Positions 1 through 11,502 of a stretch of DNA of 64,000 nucleotides are shown here, one piece after another. Within the stretch, counting starts at the first letter, position 1, and the number at the start of each line of letters is the position of its first letter. Source of the stretch: Tomocerus qinae. Its lineage: Eukaryota; Arthropoda; Collembola; Entomobryomorpha; Tomoceridae. Made by a program: the position numbers and the translations under genes. A model generated the notes under the pieces. The model made no database searches, was not told the origin of the DNA, and was given only the letters and a program-made list of their open reading frames with translations. Location of the stretch: positions 6,324,001-6,388,000 of the forward strand of contig CM034547.1 in assembly GCA_020055645.1 (NCBI GenBank). Reading direction: 5' to 3'.

Positions 1-1174
1 TTAGCAAATTCGCAAACCAGAATCGGATGGAAAAGACAAGAAGTGTTTCAGTTCTGGTTAAGTTGTAGAACATAGTACATAGTGGGTGTGGTGTGTGTCG
101 TTACTTCTATTGTTTCACACCTCTCCTCTTTGGACAGATGTGCATTTCCGACAAAATGGCCAAAATATTATAATTTTGTTAAGCGTTTCAATAATCCACG
201 TCATCAATTACCATTTCACTCTTTATTATCAGATGCAAATACTAGAACATTTGGTATTGCCTGTAGTAAGTAGATTATAGTAGATGTCTATAATTTTCTA
301 TTCATGGACGCTGGAATAAGAAGACTATAGAATATCGGAAAAGCTGATAAATAGATTTTTGCACAAGGATTGATGATTATTTTTCAAGTTTTTCCCTGTC
401 ACTATACTTGAAAGTGCTGTCAATACTTACGATGTATTTTTACTTGCTCTAATGCTGTCTCTATTTGAAACGATCGAAATTGGGAATCTCAATATTTATT
501 CTCTCCTGCTCGGCGACTAAAATTGTTTGTAGTCGTAGTATATACTCACATTAGAACGATGTGGTAGATAGAAAGGAATGGAATTGGAAACGACACGTGT
601 AAGAATAAATTTTTAAAAATTTATGCAAAATTTTCAGATCAGATCCACGAATGAAAAACTACAGATTACTAATGTTTTTTTTAAATATATATCGGTGATA
701 GATGATAGATAGTGCAACAATTTACCATGAAACAGATAAAATTATAGATTACTCATTACTCATTGTCTATTCCATCGCCAGATCTACTTTACATCTGTGG
801 CTCTATGTCAGTACCTAACTGAAAAGCGGCATTTAGCTGCAATACCATCCACCCAGCTGAGGTCATAAGTTTTTTCAGGGGAATGGATATGTTTACAAAT
901 ATTTGCGGCATGTAGACTGTTTTTAATCATGATAATGCAAAAGAATACAGAGAAAAACATTTGTCATTGGTCTTGGAATTGAGGTGGTATTAGTTGTGAC
1001 GTTCTTTATTATTTAGAGTAGAGTTCCGTAAATTCAGTATCAAATTACGAAAAATTGTAATAGAGAATGGAAGCAGTTTCAATTCAGTTGGTGGAATACT
1101 AAATGTTTATAATTGTAATTTTTTATCCAGTAAATGGTCATACCTCTTGAGTCTAGTACGATTATACTATACGA
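1..1174. other. Non-coding stretch before the chitinase
   Basis: I see no convincing coding exon here. The open frames near 82-280 have no recognisable domain or splice context. The stretch holds the first copy of a short direct repeat (listed separately) and otherwise unremarkable AT-rich DNA downstream of the minus-strand chitinase. Confidence 0.6.
93..155 (+). repeat. Direct repeat flanking the chitinase, copy A
   Basis: The core GTGTCGTTACTT[C/T]ATTGTTTCACACCT, followed about 13-15 bases later by CAGATGTGCAT, recurs at 4272-4330 in the same orientation. The two copies bracket the chitinase gene and may be a dispersed element or a local duplication. Confidence 0.5.
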
Positions 1175-1180
1175 TTTATT
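1175..1180 (-). terminator. Polyadenylation signal of the chitinase
   Basis: AATAAA on the minus strand, about 70 bases downstream of the chitinase stop codon. Confidence 0.6.
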
Positions 1181-1250
1181 AGTCAACGCACATCACAAAT
1201 ATTGTTATTACATACAGGGATATTTAGAACCATAGAATATTTTGTTACAA

Positions 1251-3885
1251 TTAAAGACTGTAAGTTTTGTAATGATGGGCTGCCTTCACCTTTCCTGAAC
1301 ATCCGGGTACGGCAGATGGATAAGTACAAGACTTTGATTCTGGATCAAACGCGGTTCCTGGAGCGCATTTTTGAGGGTAAACTCTCCATCCACTTCCTTC
1401 AGGAACGCAGTTGTAGAATTTGCTGCAATCTCCTTCTGGGTCCTTATTTGGTCCACTGGTTTTGCAAATCTCACTTGCAGGAGGATCAGGGTTAGATGGA
1501 GAAGGGCTTTCAGTTGGCATAGGTTGTTCTGGTTGTGGCTGTTCTGGTTGAGTGGGGCGTTCTGTGGAAGGGTTGACACTTCCTTGGGTTGTGGGTGGTG
1601 GGGCCCACCAAGTGGGTTTCGGGCACACAAAGGAAGACCAGGCCCTTGGCGGCTCTGTTGGTTTAGGAGATTGAGTGTACTCTCCAATCAAGGTTCTGTA
1701 AATTGTTCTGATGAGAGGGAATCCTTCTCCATGGCATCTTCCATTGAAGTCGTCAGTTTCCAAAGACCAGACCATGCCACCTCCTAATCCCATGTCACGA
1801 GCGTATTCAGCCTAGAAATAAATAAAATCATTCCTGTCAACTAATTGATACTAAGCTGTCTAGTGTTATAAAAAGGTATGAAAAACATTAAAAAAATACT
1901 TTAGCTTTAATGCTGGCAGGATCATCATATCCAATCCAATCTCTTTCCCGGTAAGCATATGGAGCTTTGTAGTAGGGATCATTAACAACTGTCCATGTTT
2001 GAGACGACATAAATTCGCAAAGCTACAAACAGTATTACTAATAATTAATAGCTCGTGCATAATTAAATTGCAAACTGTAATAAGAAGACTAACTTCATTG
2101 TAACCCCAGAATCCAGCTTCTCTAGTGTAGGGACCTGCTCGGAGAGGTGAATTTCCAGGAGCATAAAGTCCATTCTCCTCTGGCTTATCCAAAGTGACTC
2201 CACGGCCATAAGTACCCATTCCTAAGATGAGCTTCTCTCTCGGGGCACCCAACGATATCCAGTAATTCACACTTGAGTTCTACGGGCATCATTAAAATTG
2301 TTACAAACGTATTCAATTAATAATGTACATCCTTAATTACAATGCAGTTTGCCAACTGCCTTCTAGTATTGTATGCTAATGTGTACCAATTTTTAGTCAT
2401 AATAATACTATACAAGCCAGCCTTGACATTTTCAGTAAAAACCTTGAATATAACTTAGCAAAATGTTATTAGTTCACGTGCATCCATGCACAAAGCGTTT
2501 TTTTGCATTTTCTTGTAGTAATATTGTGTAGGTAGTTATATTTTTTGGAAACCTAAAACAGAACAGAGTAGCATTGTCTGCAACACTTATAGAATTGATG
2601 AATAACCAACGGAAGTCTTTGTTGCAAACTACTCCGATGTTACCTATGGCATAAATATTATGGAGAACTCAATTAACAATTAAAAATTTACTTACAGCAT
2701 TAAAAACTTCGAAATCTCCAGTATCCAATGGATTTCTATAAAGTGGGGCGTGGTGACCTGTGGTCTTGTCCCAAGCACCGTGGAAATCGTAAGCCATGAT
2801 GTTGATAAAGTCCAGGTCTCTGTATACAAGACAAAAATTAATAGCACATTTCTTCTCGATTTTTGAGTACCTTGTCTAAACGCATTCATTATACACAAAA
2901 AAGTATTAGCATAGATGCGAAGTAAAAAATTACGTACCTGGAAACACTTGGAACATCGTAAGCATCTCTGATAGTTGGAACACCAGCAGACACTGCAGCA
3001 GTGAGCAGGTATCCATATTTATTGAACTCTTGTCTCAGTTCACTTGCCAAAAGAGCAAAGTTTTTCTAGCATTCGGTAAAAAATAACTTTTGAATTATGT
3101 CGACACAATCTTGGTCTATATAGTTCATCAATAATAATAATTATTTTATACCTTATCTTCAGGTACACCTCCGCGAGCAGCTGGGTATTCCCAATCCAAA
3201 TCAAGACCGTCGAAATCGTATTCTTGTAAGAAGGGAATGACACTGTCAATGAATCGTTTGCGCCCTGCAGCTGTACTGGCCATCTATAATTTTTACAAAC
3301 GCGCTCAGTTTCAAATTCTGCATATTTTCATTTAGACAACCATAATGTAAATCACACCTGAGAATATTTTTCAGATCCTTCGTTCCAGCCACCAATTGCA
3401 ACGGATGTTTTCAAAGCAGGATTCAAAGTCTTCAAATAGGTAAACCGTTTGAATTGTCCTGTTGGATAACAGTTTAACATTCAGTGGAACTATTCGGATA
3501 AACGGTTAAATACTCAAATTCATGCTAAATACTGACCTTTTCCATATTCTTCACATTTGTCATTCCACGGGTCGAGAGATGTTATGACTCCGTTTCTCAA
3601 ACCCACGAAACCGAAAATAAGATGAGTGCAAAGGAAGGGATCGATGCTCTCTACATCAAATCTACCGTTTCCGGGTCTGTAGACTGCCCAACTTCCAAAG
3701 TAGCATACGACTTTTTTGCCACCTTAAAATTTCAAATCGTTGATAAATTACCCGAATAACTGGATTTAATTCAATAGTAAGTACATAACTATATTATACT
3801 ATCTGTTGATACCTGTTCTTGTTGGTTTGGATAAAACTGAAGAAAGCCCCACCGCCAATAAGGCGAGAACAACTAGAGCTTTCAT
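1251..3885 (-). CDS. Secreted GH18 chitinase with C-terminal chitin-binding domain
   Basis: Endochitinase that hydrolyses beta-1,4-GlcNAc bonds of chitin outside the cell (gut lining, cuticle or moulting fluid). Nine exons: 3813-3885, 3537-3722, 3358-3458, 3152-3283, 2938-3065, 2696-2819, 2094-2279, 1900-2022, 1251-1811. Together they give 537 aa. The start begins a signal peptide ([19 protein letters not shown]). The GH18 barrel follows: [15 protein letters not shown], then the [11 protein letters not shown] strand, the catalytic motif [11 protein letters not shown] with the proton-donor Glu, and [11 protein letters not shown] Pro/Thr/Gln-rich linker leads to a CBM14 (peritrophin-A) domain with the cysteine pattern EICKTSG...CSKFYNC...CAPGTAFD...C. 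The size and plan match arthropod single-domain chitinases with one CBM14. All introns are GT-AG. The family call is certain; the exact subgroup is not. Confidence 0.95.
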
Positions 3886-4005
3886 TTTAACCGAATGCTG
3901 CGGCTGATTTGTTCTGAAAAATTGAACTGGACGAAAGAGATCCAAAATCCAACCTAGATTGGCTGAGATTTATTTGAGAGTCACGACAATTACATCTCTC
4001 CATGT

Positions 4006-4014
4006 CTATTTATA
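4006..4014 (-). promoter_or_regulatory. Putative TATA box of the chitinase
   Basis: TATAAATAG on the minus strand, about 120 bases upstream of the chitinase start codon. This leaves room for a short 5' UTR. The start site itself is not determined. Confidence 0.5.
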
Positions 4015-5075
4015 TTCAGTAGGTAATAAAAGTGATATAGAGAACGAATCCTATAGTTTTAGTTATGACAATCTAGAGCATTTGTAATTAGTCTGCACGT
4101 ATCTCTATTGGCATATTGGAATATGACAATTAATGACATGTACAAAAACATTACGTACAAAAACATTTTTTACTAGAACGAATGCAATTTTCGCACACAC
4201 GGTGCAGTGAATTATTAATACAGAAATGAAGGAGAAACCTTTTGTACTATTTATGATTTGCATTGTGGGCAATGTGTCGTTACTTCCATTGTTTCACACC
4301 TTTTTTATTTCTGCAGATGTGCATGTTGGAGAAATAACAAAATAATGACTAAATTATTCTAATTCGAAGGAATCTTTTTGTATCCAGCGATTCATAATTT
4401 TACTATGAAAATCATTTTTATTTACAGAACAGAGTTGGTACCAGAAAGGAAGTCTGCCAGACTTGTTTCTGTCATAATAATTTACAAAGCTTGAAGGATG
4501 AAGAAAGACTAAATTACTTCTTTGGCTTTCATATGTTAAAAACATAATCTCAATCTCAACATACAGCCGAATGCGATCATTGATCTCAAAGTAGTACAAG
4601 GTGATTTTTCGAATACCTACATATTATAGAATACACCTGAGTGAGTGAAGGCAAGAGGGAAGGGGTATTATAGCTCGCGCGGGTATAGCAATCTTATAAT
4701 GTCATGGCATCTTCATCATGACAATAAACATAGAAGATAACGAATTGGTTTATTAATAATATATGAATAGCTTCCTTTTAGTTGAAGTTGAATAGTAGTG
4801 TATCAATAAAGTCCTACAAGTATGATTTTGTTACTCAAAATCATACTGGAATAAAATACTATACACAGATAAATGATAAACAACAAATTCGTCCATTAAC
4901 ACAATACTAGTACAGACGACACAAATACACTGCATAGAACGGTTTGATAGTAACTACACTTATTATGAAGTTGAAACTGAATCAATGAATGGCATTTACC
5001 TTTCTATAACTACCCCGTATTATTATAACCTATATTATTTTACAAAGATTATAAATCTCATAAGGATATTTAACT
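4015..5075. other. Intergenic region between chitinase and FAM194 gene
   Basis: No coding exon recognised. It contains the second copy of the chitinase-flanking repeat (4272-4335). It also holds a perfect hairpin at 4819-4847 (12-bp arms AGTATGATTTTG / CAAAATCATACT, 5-base loop). The region should carry the upstream regions of both divergent genes. Confidence 0.6.
4272..4335 (+). repeat. Direct repeat flanking the chitinase, copy B
   Basis: Second copy of the repeat at 93-155. The core of about 27 bases is nearly identical, and weaker similarity continues on both sides. Confidence 0.5.
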
Positions 5076-8000
5076 ATGCCGATATCCTTCGAAAATGAAA
5101 ATCCAAGCAGGCTTCAAGAGAAAAGAAATTCACCCTATGATAATGATTCTTATCCAGATTTCAAAAATTTCATGGAAAGCGATGATGACGAAAAGCCGGA
5201 AATCCAAACCAAACAGAAAAATAAAACTAAGAATAAGAATGAAAGACTGAGAGCAAAGTCCGTAATAGGTACCAATCCTCACGATAATGACGATGTTTAA
5301 TTTAAAAGTTCCTGGTTTATTAATTTGTCCAATATTTAAGGGAAAGCATGGCATAGGACAAGAATATCACAAGGACATTTCCTAGCTAACACTTTTTCCA
5401 ATGAAGACGATGATGAAGAGCAAACGGGTTCTTCGACGTTGGAGTCAGATGATGTACAACCCAAAGAAAGAACTTCTGCTCAATATAGTCGATCGACATC
5501 TCCCACCAACAATAACAAAACTGTCAAATTATTCCCACTTGAAGCTATTGACTCTTCTGGGAATGTCCATTTAAAAAATGAAAATCCACCCCCACCAGTA
5601 GAAACCCCGATATCGTCTCCCAATGATGAGTCTATTACATTTCAATTCCAACCTTCAAATGAAAAAGATTCTGGACAGCAGCAAACAGCAGGGGGAGTAC
5701 TTGCAGCTGAATCCCATGACTCTTGGGTAACGGTCCCTTTCGATAATGATAAGCTGGAACTGGAAGAGAGAAATGCCATTGTTTTTAAACCACTCATCGT
5801 GCCGCAGCAAGAAAAATCACCTCGATCAAAAAATGTGCTAAATTTAGGAAACCCTACAGAAGAGTGGCTTTCGAATATCGAAAAACTATTCATTCATTTT
5901 TTCATAGTTATGTTTGACACTGAATCCGATTCGAGTAAAGTAATGTTGGAAATGTTTCCTTTGGAAAACTCGAAGAGGATTGAAGGAACTTTTCGAATCT
6001 TGTACAAAATGGATTCAGGTACAAAATGACATTATAATATAGCTTTGGAACATTGCCCTTCGCATATATGAACAGCTGATTCTATTTTTTTCGATTTTTA
6101 CAAACAGATTTGTACAAGGATCTGGAGCATGTTGTCTACCTAGCTCAAAACTGGATAGTGTCCCGAGCAATTAAAGGTCCTGGTCAGCAGAAAGCATTAA
6201 AGATTATAAATGATTATAAATTTGGTGTAAATGCTGAAGACAACGGACTCCTTTCAACGGAGATGCGACTGAATAATCTTAAAACCTTCATACAATCATT
6301 GGAAACTATAGGTATAAGAATAAAATATTACCTCCAACTCATGTGAATGGTATATCAGAAGTTCATAAAAGATTATTATGTTGATTTTAGGCGATCTCCC
6401 CAAAAGACAGATTAGTGAACACAATCGTTTTAAGAGAGATACTTACGGAGCGGAAGAAAATGAGCCAGTGGTAATTAATCGACCAAAATCACCTCGTGTG
6501 AAACCCGGTTCTCATTATGCCCGAGTTGTGGCAAATATTTTATGTGACCGCCCATGTGGTCGTCCGGTAACCCCTCCTGATGTTTATGCTGATAAATTTG
6601 TCAAGAAATTCTTAAAGTCTCAGTTTATTACCGAAAAGGAACTGCAAGAATACACTGAGTAAAGATGTATTAAATATATTTTGATACGCATACAGAACAA
6701 ATGCAATATTGTTTAGTAATTGCAGCGGTATATTTAAATTAAATGAAAATGTATTTTGCAGTAATATATACGGAAAAAAGTACAGGAAAACAGACATTTT
6801 CCATCAAATCAATCCTAATTTGTATCGAAAAAAACTCAACCCTTCACATATCGACCCACTTAATCGAAATTGTATGCTACCAATATATTCATCAGGTTAC
6901 TTGAAGAAAGTAAAGGATGGTACTTGCTGCCCCAGAAGACCGAAAAGAAAATCGAGCGCTACAGATCATGCCGATGGATTTACATCTCCTAGAGGTCACT
7001 ACCACAGGTACAAAGTGCTATCAGATTCGTCAGAAGAATGGGAGCACGATTTTAATACAGGAAGGAGGACGAAGAGAAAAGCTGGTTACACTCGTGGCCC
7101 CTATGGAGGTTATGTTGTCGGAGTGAAAAATTACTACGAGCAAAAAGTCAAAACAAAAACGCATGGAGAAGCTGAGGGTGATCGTTGGGATCGGCGCAAC
7201 TCCGATAGAAAAGGTATTGAAAGTGGAAGGCCCCGTCATAGATACGACAGTGAACCTGACCCCGAGTTTTATTCGGATAATCGTCGAAAAGGTGGGAAAA
7301 GAGACAAATATTCCTCACGGAAGCCACGCAGGGTTGGTAGCGAGACCTCGGGGAAATGGGAAAAAAATCCTCAGGGCAGACGACCAAAGAAATTGCCCTC
7401 CAAGGGGAAAAAATATACAAGACTACGCCATATTGAAAGTGATCCAGACTCGGAGCTTTTTGAACATGATGCAAAGGGTAGAAGAACTGTACGGAAACCA
7501 GGCCCATTGGGTGATTACTATCAGTTCTCTTCACAACCCCTCCGTAATATTGATAGCGACCCGAATTCGGAAGGATGGGAACATGATCGACATGGTAGAC
7601 GAATTGCTAGAAAAACCAGGTCAAGAAGAACCAAACGACGGCAACGAAATATTGAGAGTGACTCCAATTCGGATAACTGGGAACACAACAAAACTGGCAA
7701 GAGAACAAAGAGAAAACCTGATAAAACGGGTAAGCTCCGCAATATTGACAGTGACCCTAACTCTGTGGGCTGGGAACACGACAAAACTGGCAAGAGAACA
7801 AAGAGAAAACCTGATAATGCGGTTAAGCTCCGCAATATTGACAGTGACCCCAACTCAGAGGGCTGGGAACACGACAAATCAGGAAAAAGGCTTAAAAGAA
7901 AACCCAAGGAGAAAATTGACACATATTCACATAGGAAGCTCCGTAATATTGACAGTGATTCCGATTCTGATGCATGGGAACATAATAAAGATGGCAAACG

Positions 8001-10510
8001 CACAAAAAGAAAACCAAATGTTGATAAATATAGTTATATTGGGCATAAACCACACAAAAAGAAAGGTGGAAATTCACAGTCTGACTCTGACAGCTGGGAG
8101 TATGACAAGAAAGGGTATCGTACAATAAAAAATCCGAATAGTTCTAGACGCATGACTCATGTCCCTCAACCTAAGGAGCATAAGCATTTCGACTACCCAA
8201 AACATAGAGAACATCGAATGAAGGGAATTAAATCAGATTCTGATTCTGATGCCTGGAATCATGACAAACATGGGAAAAGGACTAAACGAAAGGCAAACTA
8301 CGCTCCTCGAAAATCCATAGCATCAGATTCTGACTCCGATGCTTGGATTCATGATGAAAAAGGGAAAAGAGTCAAAAGGATTCCCGGGTAAGATAATATT
8401 TTTGATGTAATGTAAATTAATCAGTACCTAAATATATTCTGAAGAATGCATATTGATATATTGCAGTTACAAACCAAGAAAAAGTATTGCCTCTGATTCA
8501 GACTCCGATGCCTGGGAACATAATCGACGTGGAAGAAGAATCAAGAGGGTTGCAGGGTAAGATAACAAAATAAATGACTGATTTCTGGAATGATTATGAT
8601 AAATATTTTAAATTGTTTTTTAAATTCAATTTATGACAATTATTTTACGAATAAAATTACAGTTACATTCCCCGAAAGGGTATAAATTCCGACCCAGATT
8701 CGGACAATTGGTTGCATGATAGCGATGGGAAAAGAACGGAAAGAGTCCCCATGCATAATATGAAATTGCATGGTATTATAATATATGTAATATTCGAGTT
8801 ATTGGTTTTAAATTTTTTTTGATGGAATGGTAATGGGCAAAATATTTTAAATAGGGCGTTCCAAGCGAAAAGACAAGAGTGGAAAGAAATTGGATGGGTT
8901 GTTCAATACAAATGATAAGCGTAAACGGCAACAACTTGAGGTTGAGGATAAAAATGGAAAAAAGGATGATAAATTACCTCATTTGGGAGATGGGGATCAA
9001 CTTAAAGGTATCCCTAAAACCGGAAAAAATAAATCTATGATAGCAGTGACTCTTCCTCCGCTGGCGAAAAAGAAGGTTAATTTTTATAACTTATATAATC
9101 TACATAATTGTTACATAAAATAGTAAACGATTAGTTCTTGTACTCTATACTTACTGTGTAACTACAATTGGGACAAAAGTATGCATTTGGACAACCGGAA
9201 GACGTCGTACAAATCAACTACAGAGCGAAAGAACAACAAAAACCAAAAAAGCCGAGAGATGATAGAAGAAACACGAAATACGTAACGGAAAGTTTGTTCA
9301 GAGGATATGCGATGAATTCTGACTCTGATGATTCTTTCGATGGAAATCTTAATTTCATTCCGAAATTCTACGATGACGATCAAGATGCAGGACCTTCCCC
9401 TCCACATGAGGAAGGCGATGAAGAAATTACCGAAATTGATGAAATAGGCATTAACACTTGTTGGGAATTATCCGAGATACTTTTCAAATCTCCGTACAAT
9501 AAAACCCTCATTCCAGCACCTGAAAATATTTTGGGCTATATCAAGCACACATTACCGAGGTATACCTTCTGTTTGAAATATTTTCTAACTTAATTAAACA
9601 TAAATTGACAGTTGTTTAATCTCTTGGTAGATCTAGATGGGCTCAAGGGCCTCCGATAGCTACAAGAAAATATCCGAATGGTGCCCTATTTTGTTCAATG
9701 TATGCAAATGGTTCAAGTTTAGTATTTTACCCACATGGAGGATTAGCCATTGCAATTTCCGCCGCAAGACCATGTAAACTTGTTTAGCTTTGATGTTCAT
9801 TTCCAATATTTTACATTTATTTTCGTAATGTGTATCTTATTTTTTCGCCTTACTAGTTCACCGTGTATTGGTCATTCGAGATCCTTTAGACGGATTTTTC
9901 TTTATGGACAAAGCAATTTTGGCTCAATTGCATACTGTTGGTCATGGATCAGTTTATGACCAAAACGGAACTGTCCAGTAATCTTTTTTTACCAATATAA
10001 ACTGAATGAATCCATAACAGAAATTATTATGTACTAAAAAGCATTTATTTTTTATTGATACTATGTAGTTCTCAGTACAATTCTGTTGGTGGATTCCAAA
10101 TGGAGAAAGGAGTAGATCAACCATCACGACGCTGGCTATGGAACGAAGGAGGCATACGACTCATCCTTAAACTAAATAAATACATGCGTCTGCACGTTTC
10201 CAAATTAGATAAAATCGGATTAGCATTTAATGGGAACAAACGAGGTCTTTTCCTCAATGTGGGAGCAGGGAGAAAAGTTGCCGTCCTGAGAGTAGAACAA
10301 AAGGAGGAACTAATTGGACCTAAAGGAAAACCGAAACTGAAAAATCCAGAGAGTTTAGTGCCGCCGTCAACAAAGTCTCGTAGCTCTCGGAATGATACAG
10401 CCTTATCTCTCACGAGTCAAGGAGACATGGCTGCGATGAATGATTATCTGGACGGAAAATATAGTTCCCCCCTTCTCGGATTTGTTGATAAGGAGAACGA
10501 AGAAGCGTGA
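5076..10510 (+). CDS. FAM194-domain protein (ERICH6-like) with long SD/WEHD/KRTKRK repeat array
   Basis: Twelve exons give 1,491 aa: 5076-5268, 5341-6018, 6108-6311, 6391-6658, 6762-8387, 8467-8556, 8663-8772, 8855-9075, 9180-9559, 9631-9773, 9857-9977, 10069-10510. The first intron is the least certain. It is supported by phase and length (72 nt). The N-terminal third is acidic and disordered, with short helical blocks (6108-6658). Exons 5-7 encode about 14 copies of a repeat of the type SDSDSDAWEHDKHGKRTKRK. The C-terminal 250 residues form a FAM194 domain: RKYPNGALFCSMYANGSSLV, FYPHGGLAIAIS, then RRWLWNEGGIRLILKLNKY and LFLNVGAGRK. FAM194/ERICH6 proteins have no firmly established biochemical role. 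The repeats would give alternating acidic (likely casein-kinase-2 target) and basic patches. The domain call is good; orthology to ERICH6 is likely, not proven. Confidence 0.85.
7018..8750 (+). repeat. Protein repeat array inside the FAM194-domain gene
   Basis: About 14 units of 23-45 residues follow the pattern I-x-S-D-[PS]-[ND]-S-[DE]-x-W-x-H-[DN]-x-x-G-[KR]-R-x-x-R. Some early units (about 7230-7500) are degenerate. The clearest run is 7535-8050. The last units fall in the separate exons 8467-8556 (90 nt) and 8663-8772. Both are entered in phase 2, and the boundary falls on a Gly codon before Tyr. Confidence 0.85.
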
Positions 10511-10733
10511 ACATGTTTTGTTCTTCTCACAAGCAGTATATCCTGCAAGTGGAACCCACTATCAACTACAGTTTCAGGACAATTTGGACAGTACAAGTAT
10601 AAATAGTCCAGAACAAACAGTAATTATTATACTATGACTTGTGTCTGTAAAAGTTATGATTACACTTTCTAATACAAATGAGATGATGTGAACACAGTAA
10701 CCGTATGTTAAAGATCTTAACCCAGTACAGTCA

Positions 10734-10739
10734 AATAAA
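10734..10739 (+). terminator. Polyadenylation signal of the FAM194-domain gene
   Basis: AATAAA 224 bases after the stop codon. Confidence 0.5.
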
Positions 10740-11502
10740 ATGGTTAATACAAATAAACGATAATCTAGGGTAAAGGTTCTACTGCGTCATTTATTGACTA
10801 AAATAGATACTGATAAGATTAAAACGTTCAAAAATGTCATTGACTTTTCAACATTGTGCTATAAATAACACAATATCAAATTCATATTCAAGGACAGCTA
10901 CTTTTTTTAAATTTAAAGATAGTAGGATTAAGATGAGGATGGACAACCATAAGTACTTAACAAACAGATATTATTTACAACATTATAATATTAATGATTT
11001 ATATATCATTTTATTTTATTCAGGCACTCTTTACATAAAATGTATTCATGACTTGAAGTTGGGGTTTAGTAAGGGTTTACGACACATTATTTAACATTGT
11101 AAATGTATCTAATGAAACACTACCAACCTGAATATATTTACAATTTGCATGAGTAATTATATTATAACATTTAATATAGTAATTTGCGCTTTTGTAAAAC
11201 TGTAATAAAAGTGAGTGTAAAAAGGTAAGGATAAAACTATACAATCATTAACAATATTAATACTTAGAAAGACAAGACTATTATGATCTTTTAAAATACG
11301 GCTTTAAATGTATAGTAAAAATATCTCAATGACAAAGAATTATATTGTAGAAGTGCTAGAACAGAATAAATATACATAAAATGCAATAAAATTATTGTGC
11401 ACATTCAATTCAATAATCAAAACGTATCTTTAACTATGCGTTTAATAGTTCAGGATAAAAGTAAGCAAACGAGTAATTATTAAATGTGTAATACTTATAT
11501 TA
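10740..11502. other. Convergent intergenic region
   Basis: AT-rich DNA between the 3' ends of the FAM194 gene (+) and the SLC38 gene (-). It probably holds the 3' UTR of the transporter. No further coding exon seen. Confidence 0.6.

Noticed and set aside
6659-6661. Stop codon after EYTE as the end of a separate gene upstream of the repeat protein
   Set aside because: GA|GTAAAG is a good donor and the acceptor at 6761 restores the frame (EYTDNIYGKKY), so it is intronic.
7163-8128. 321-codon open frame in a second frame over the repeat array, and long antisense frames
   Set aside because: Shadow frames produced by the internally repetitive coding sequence; no splice or domain support.
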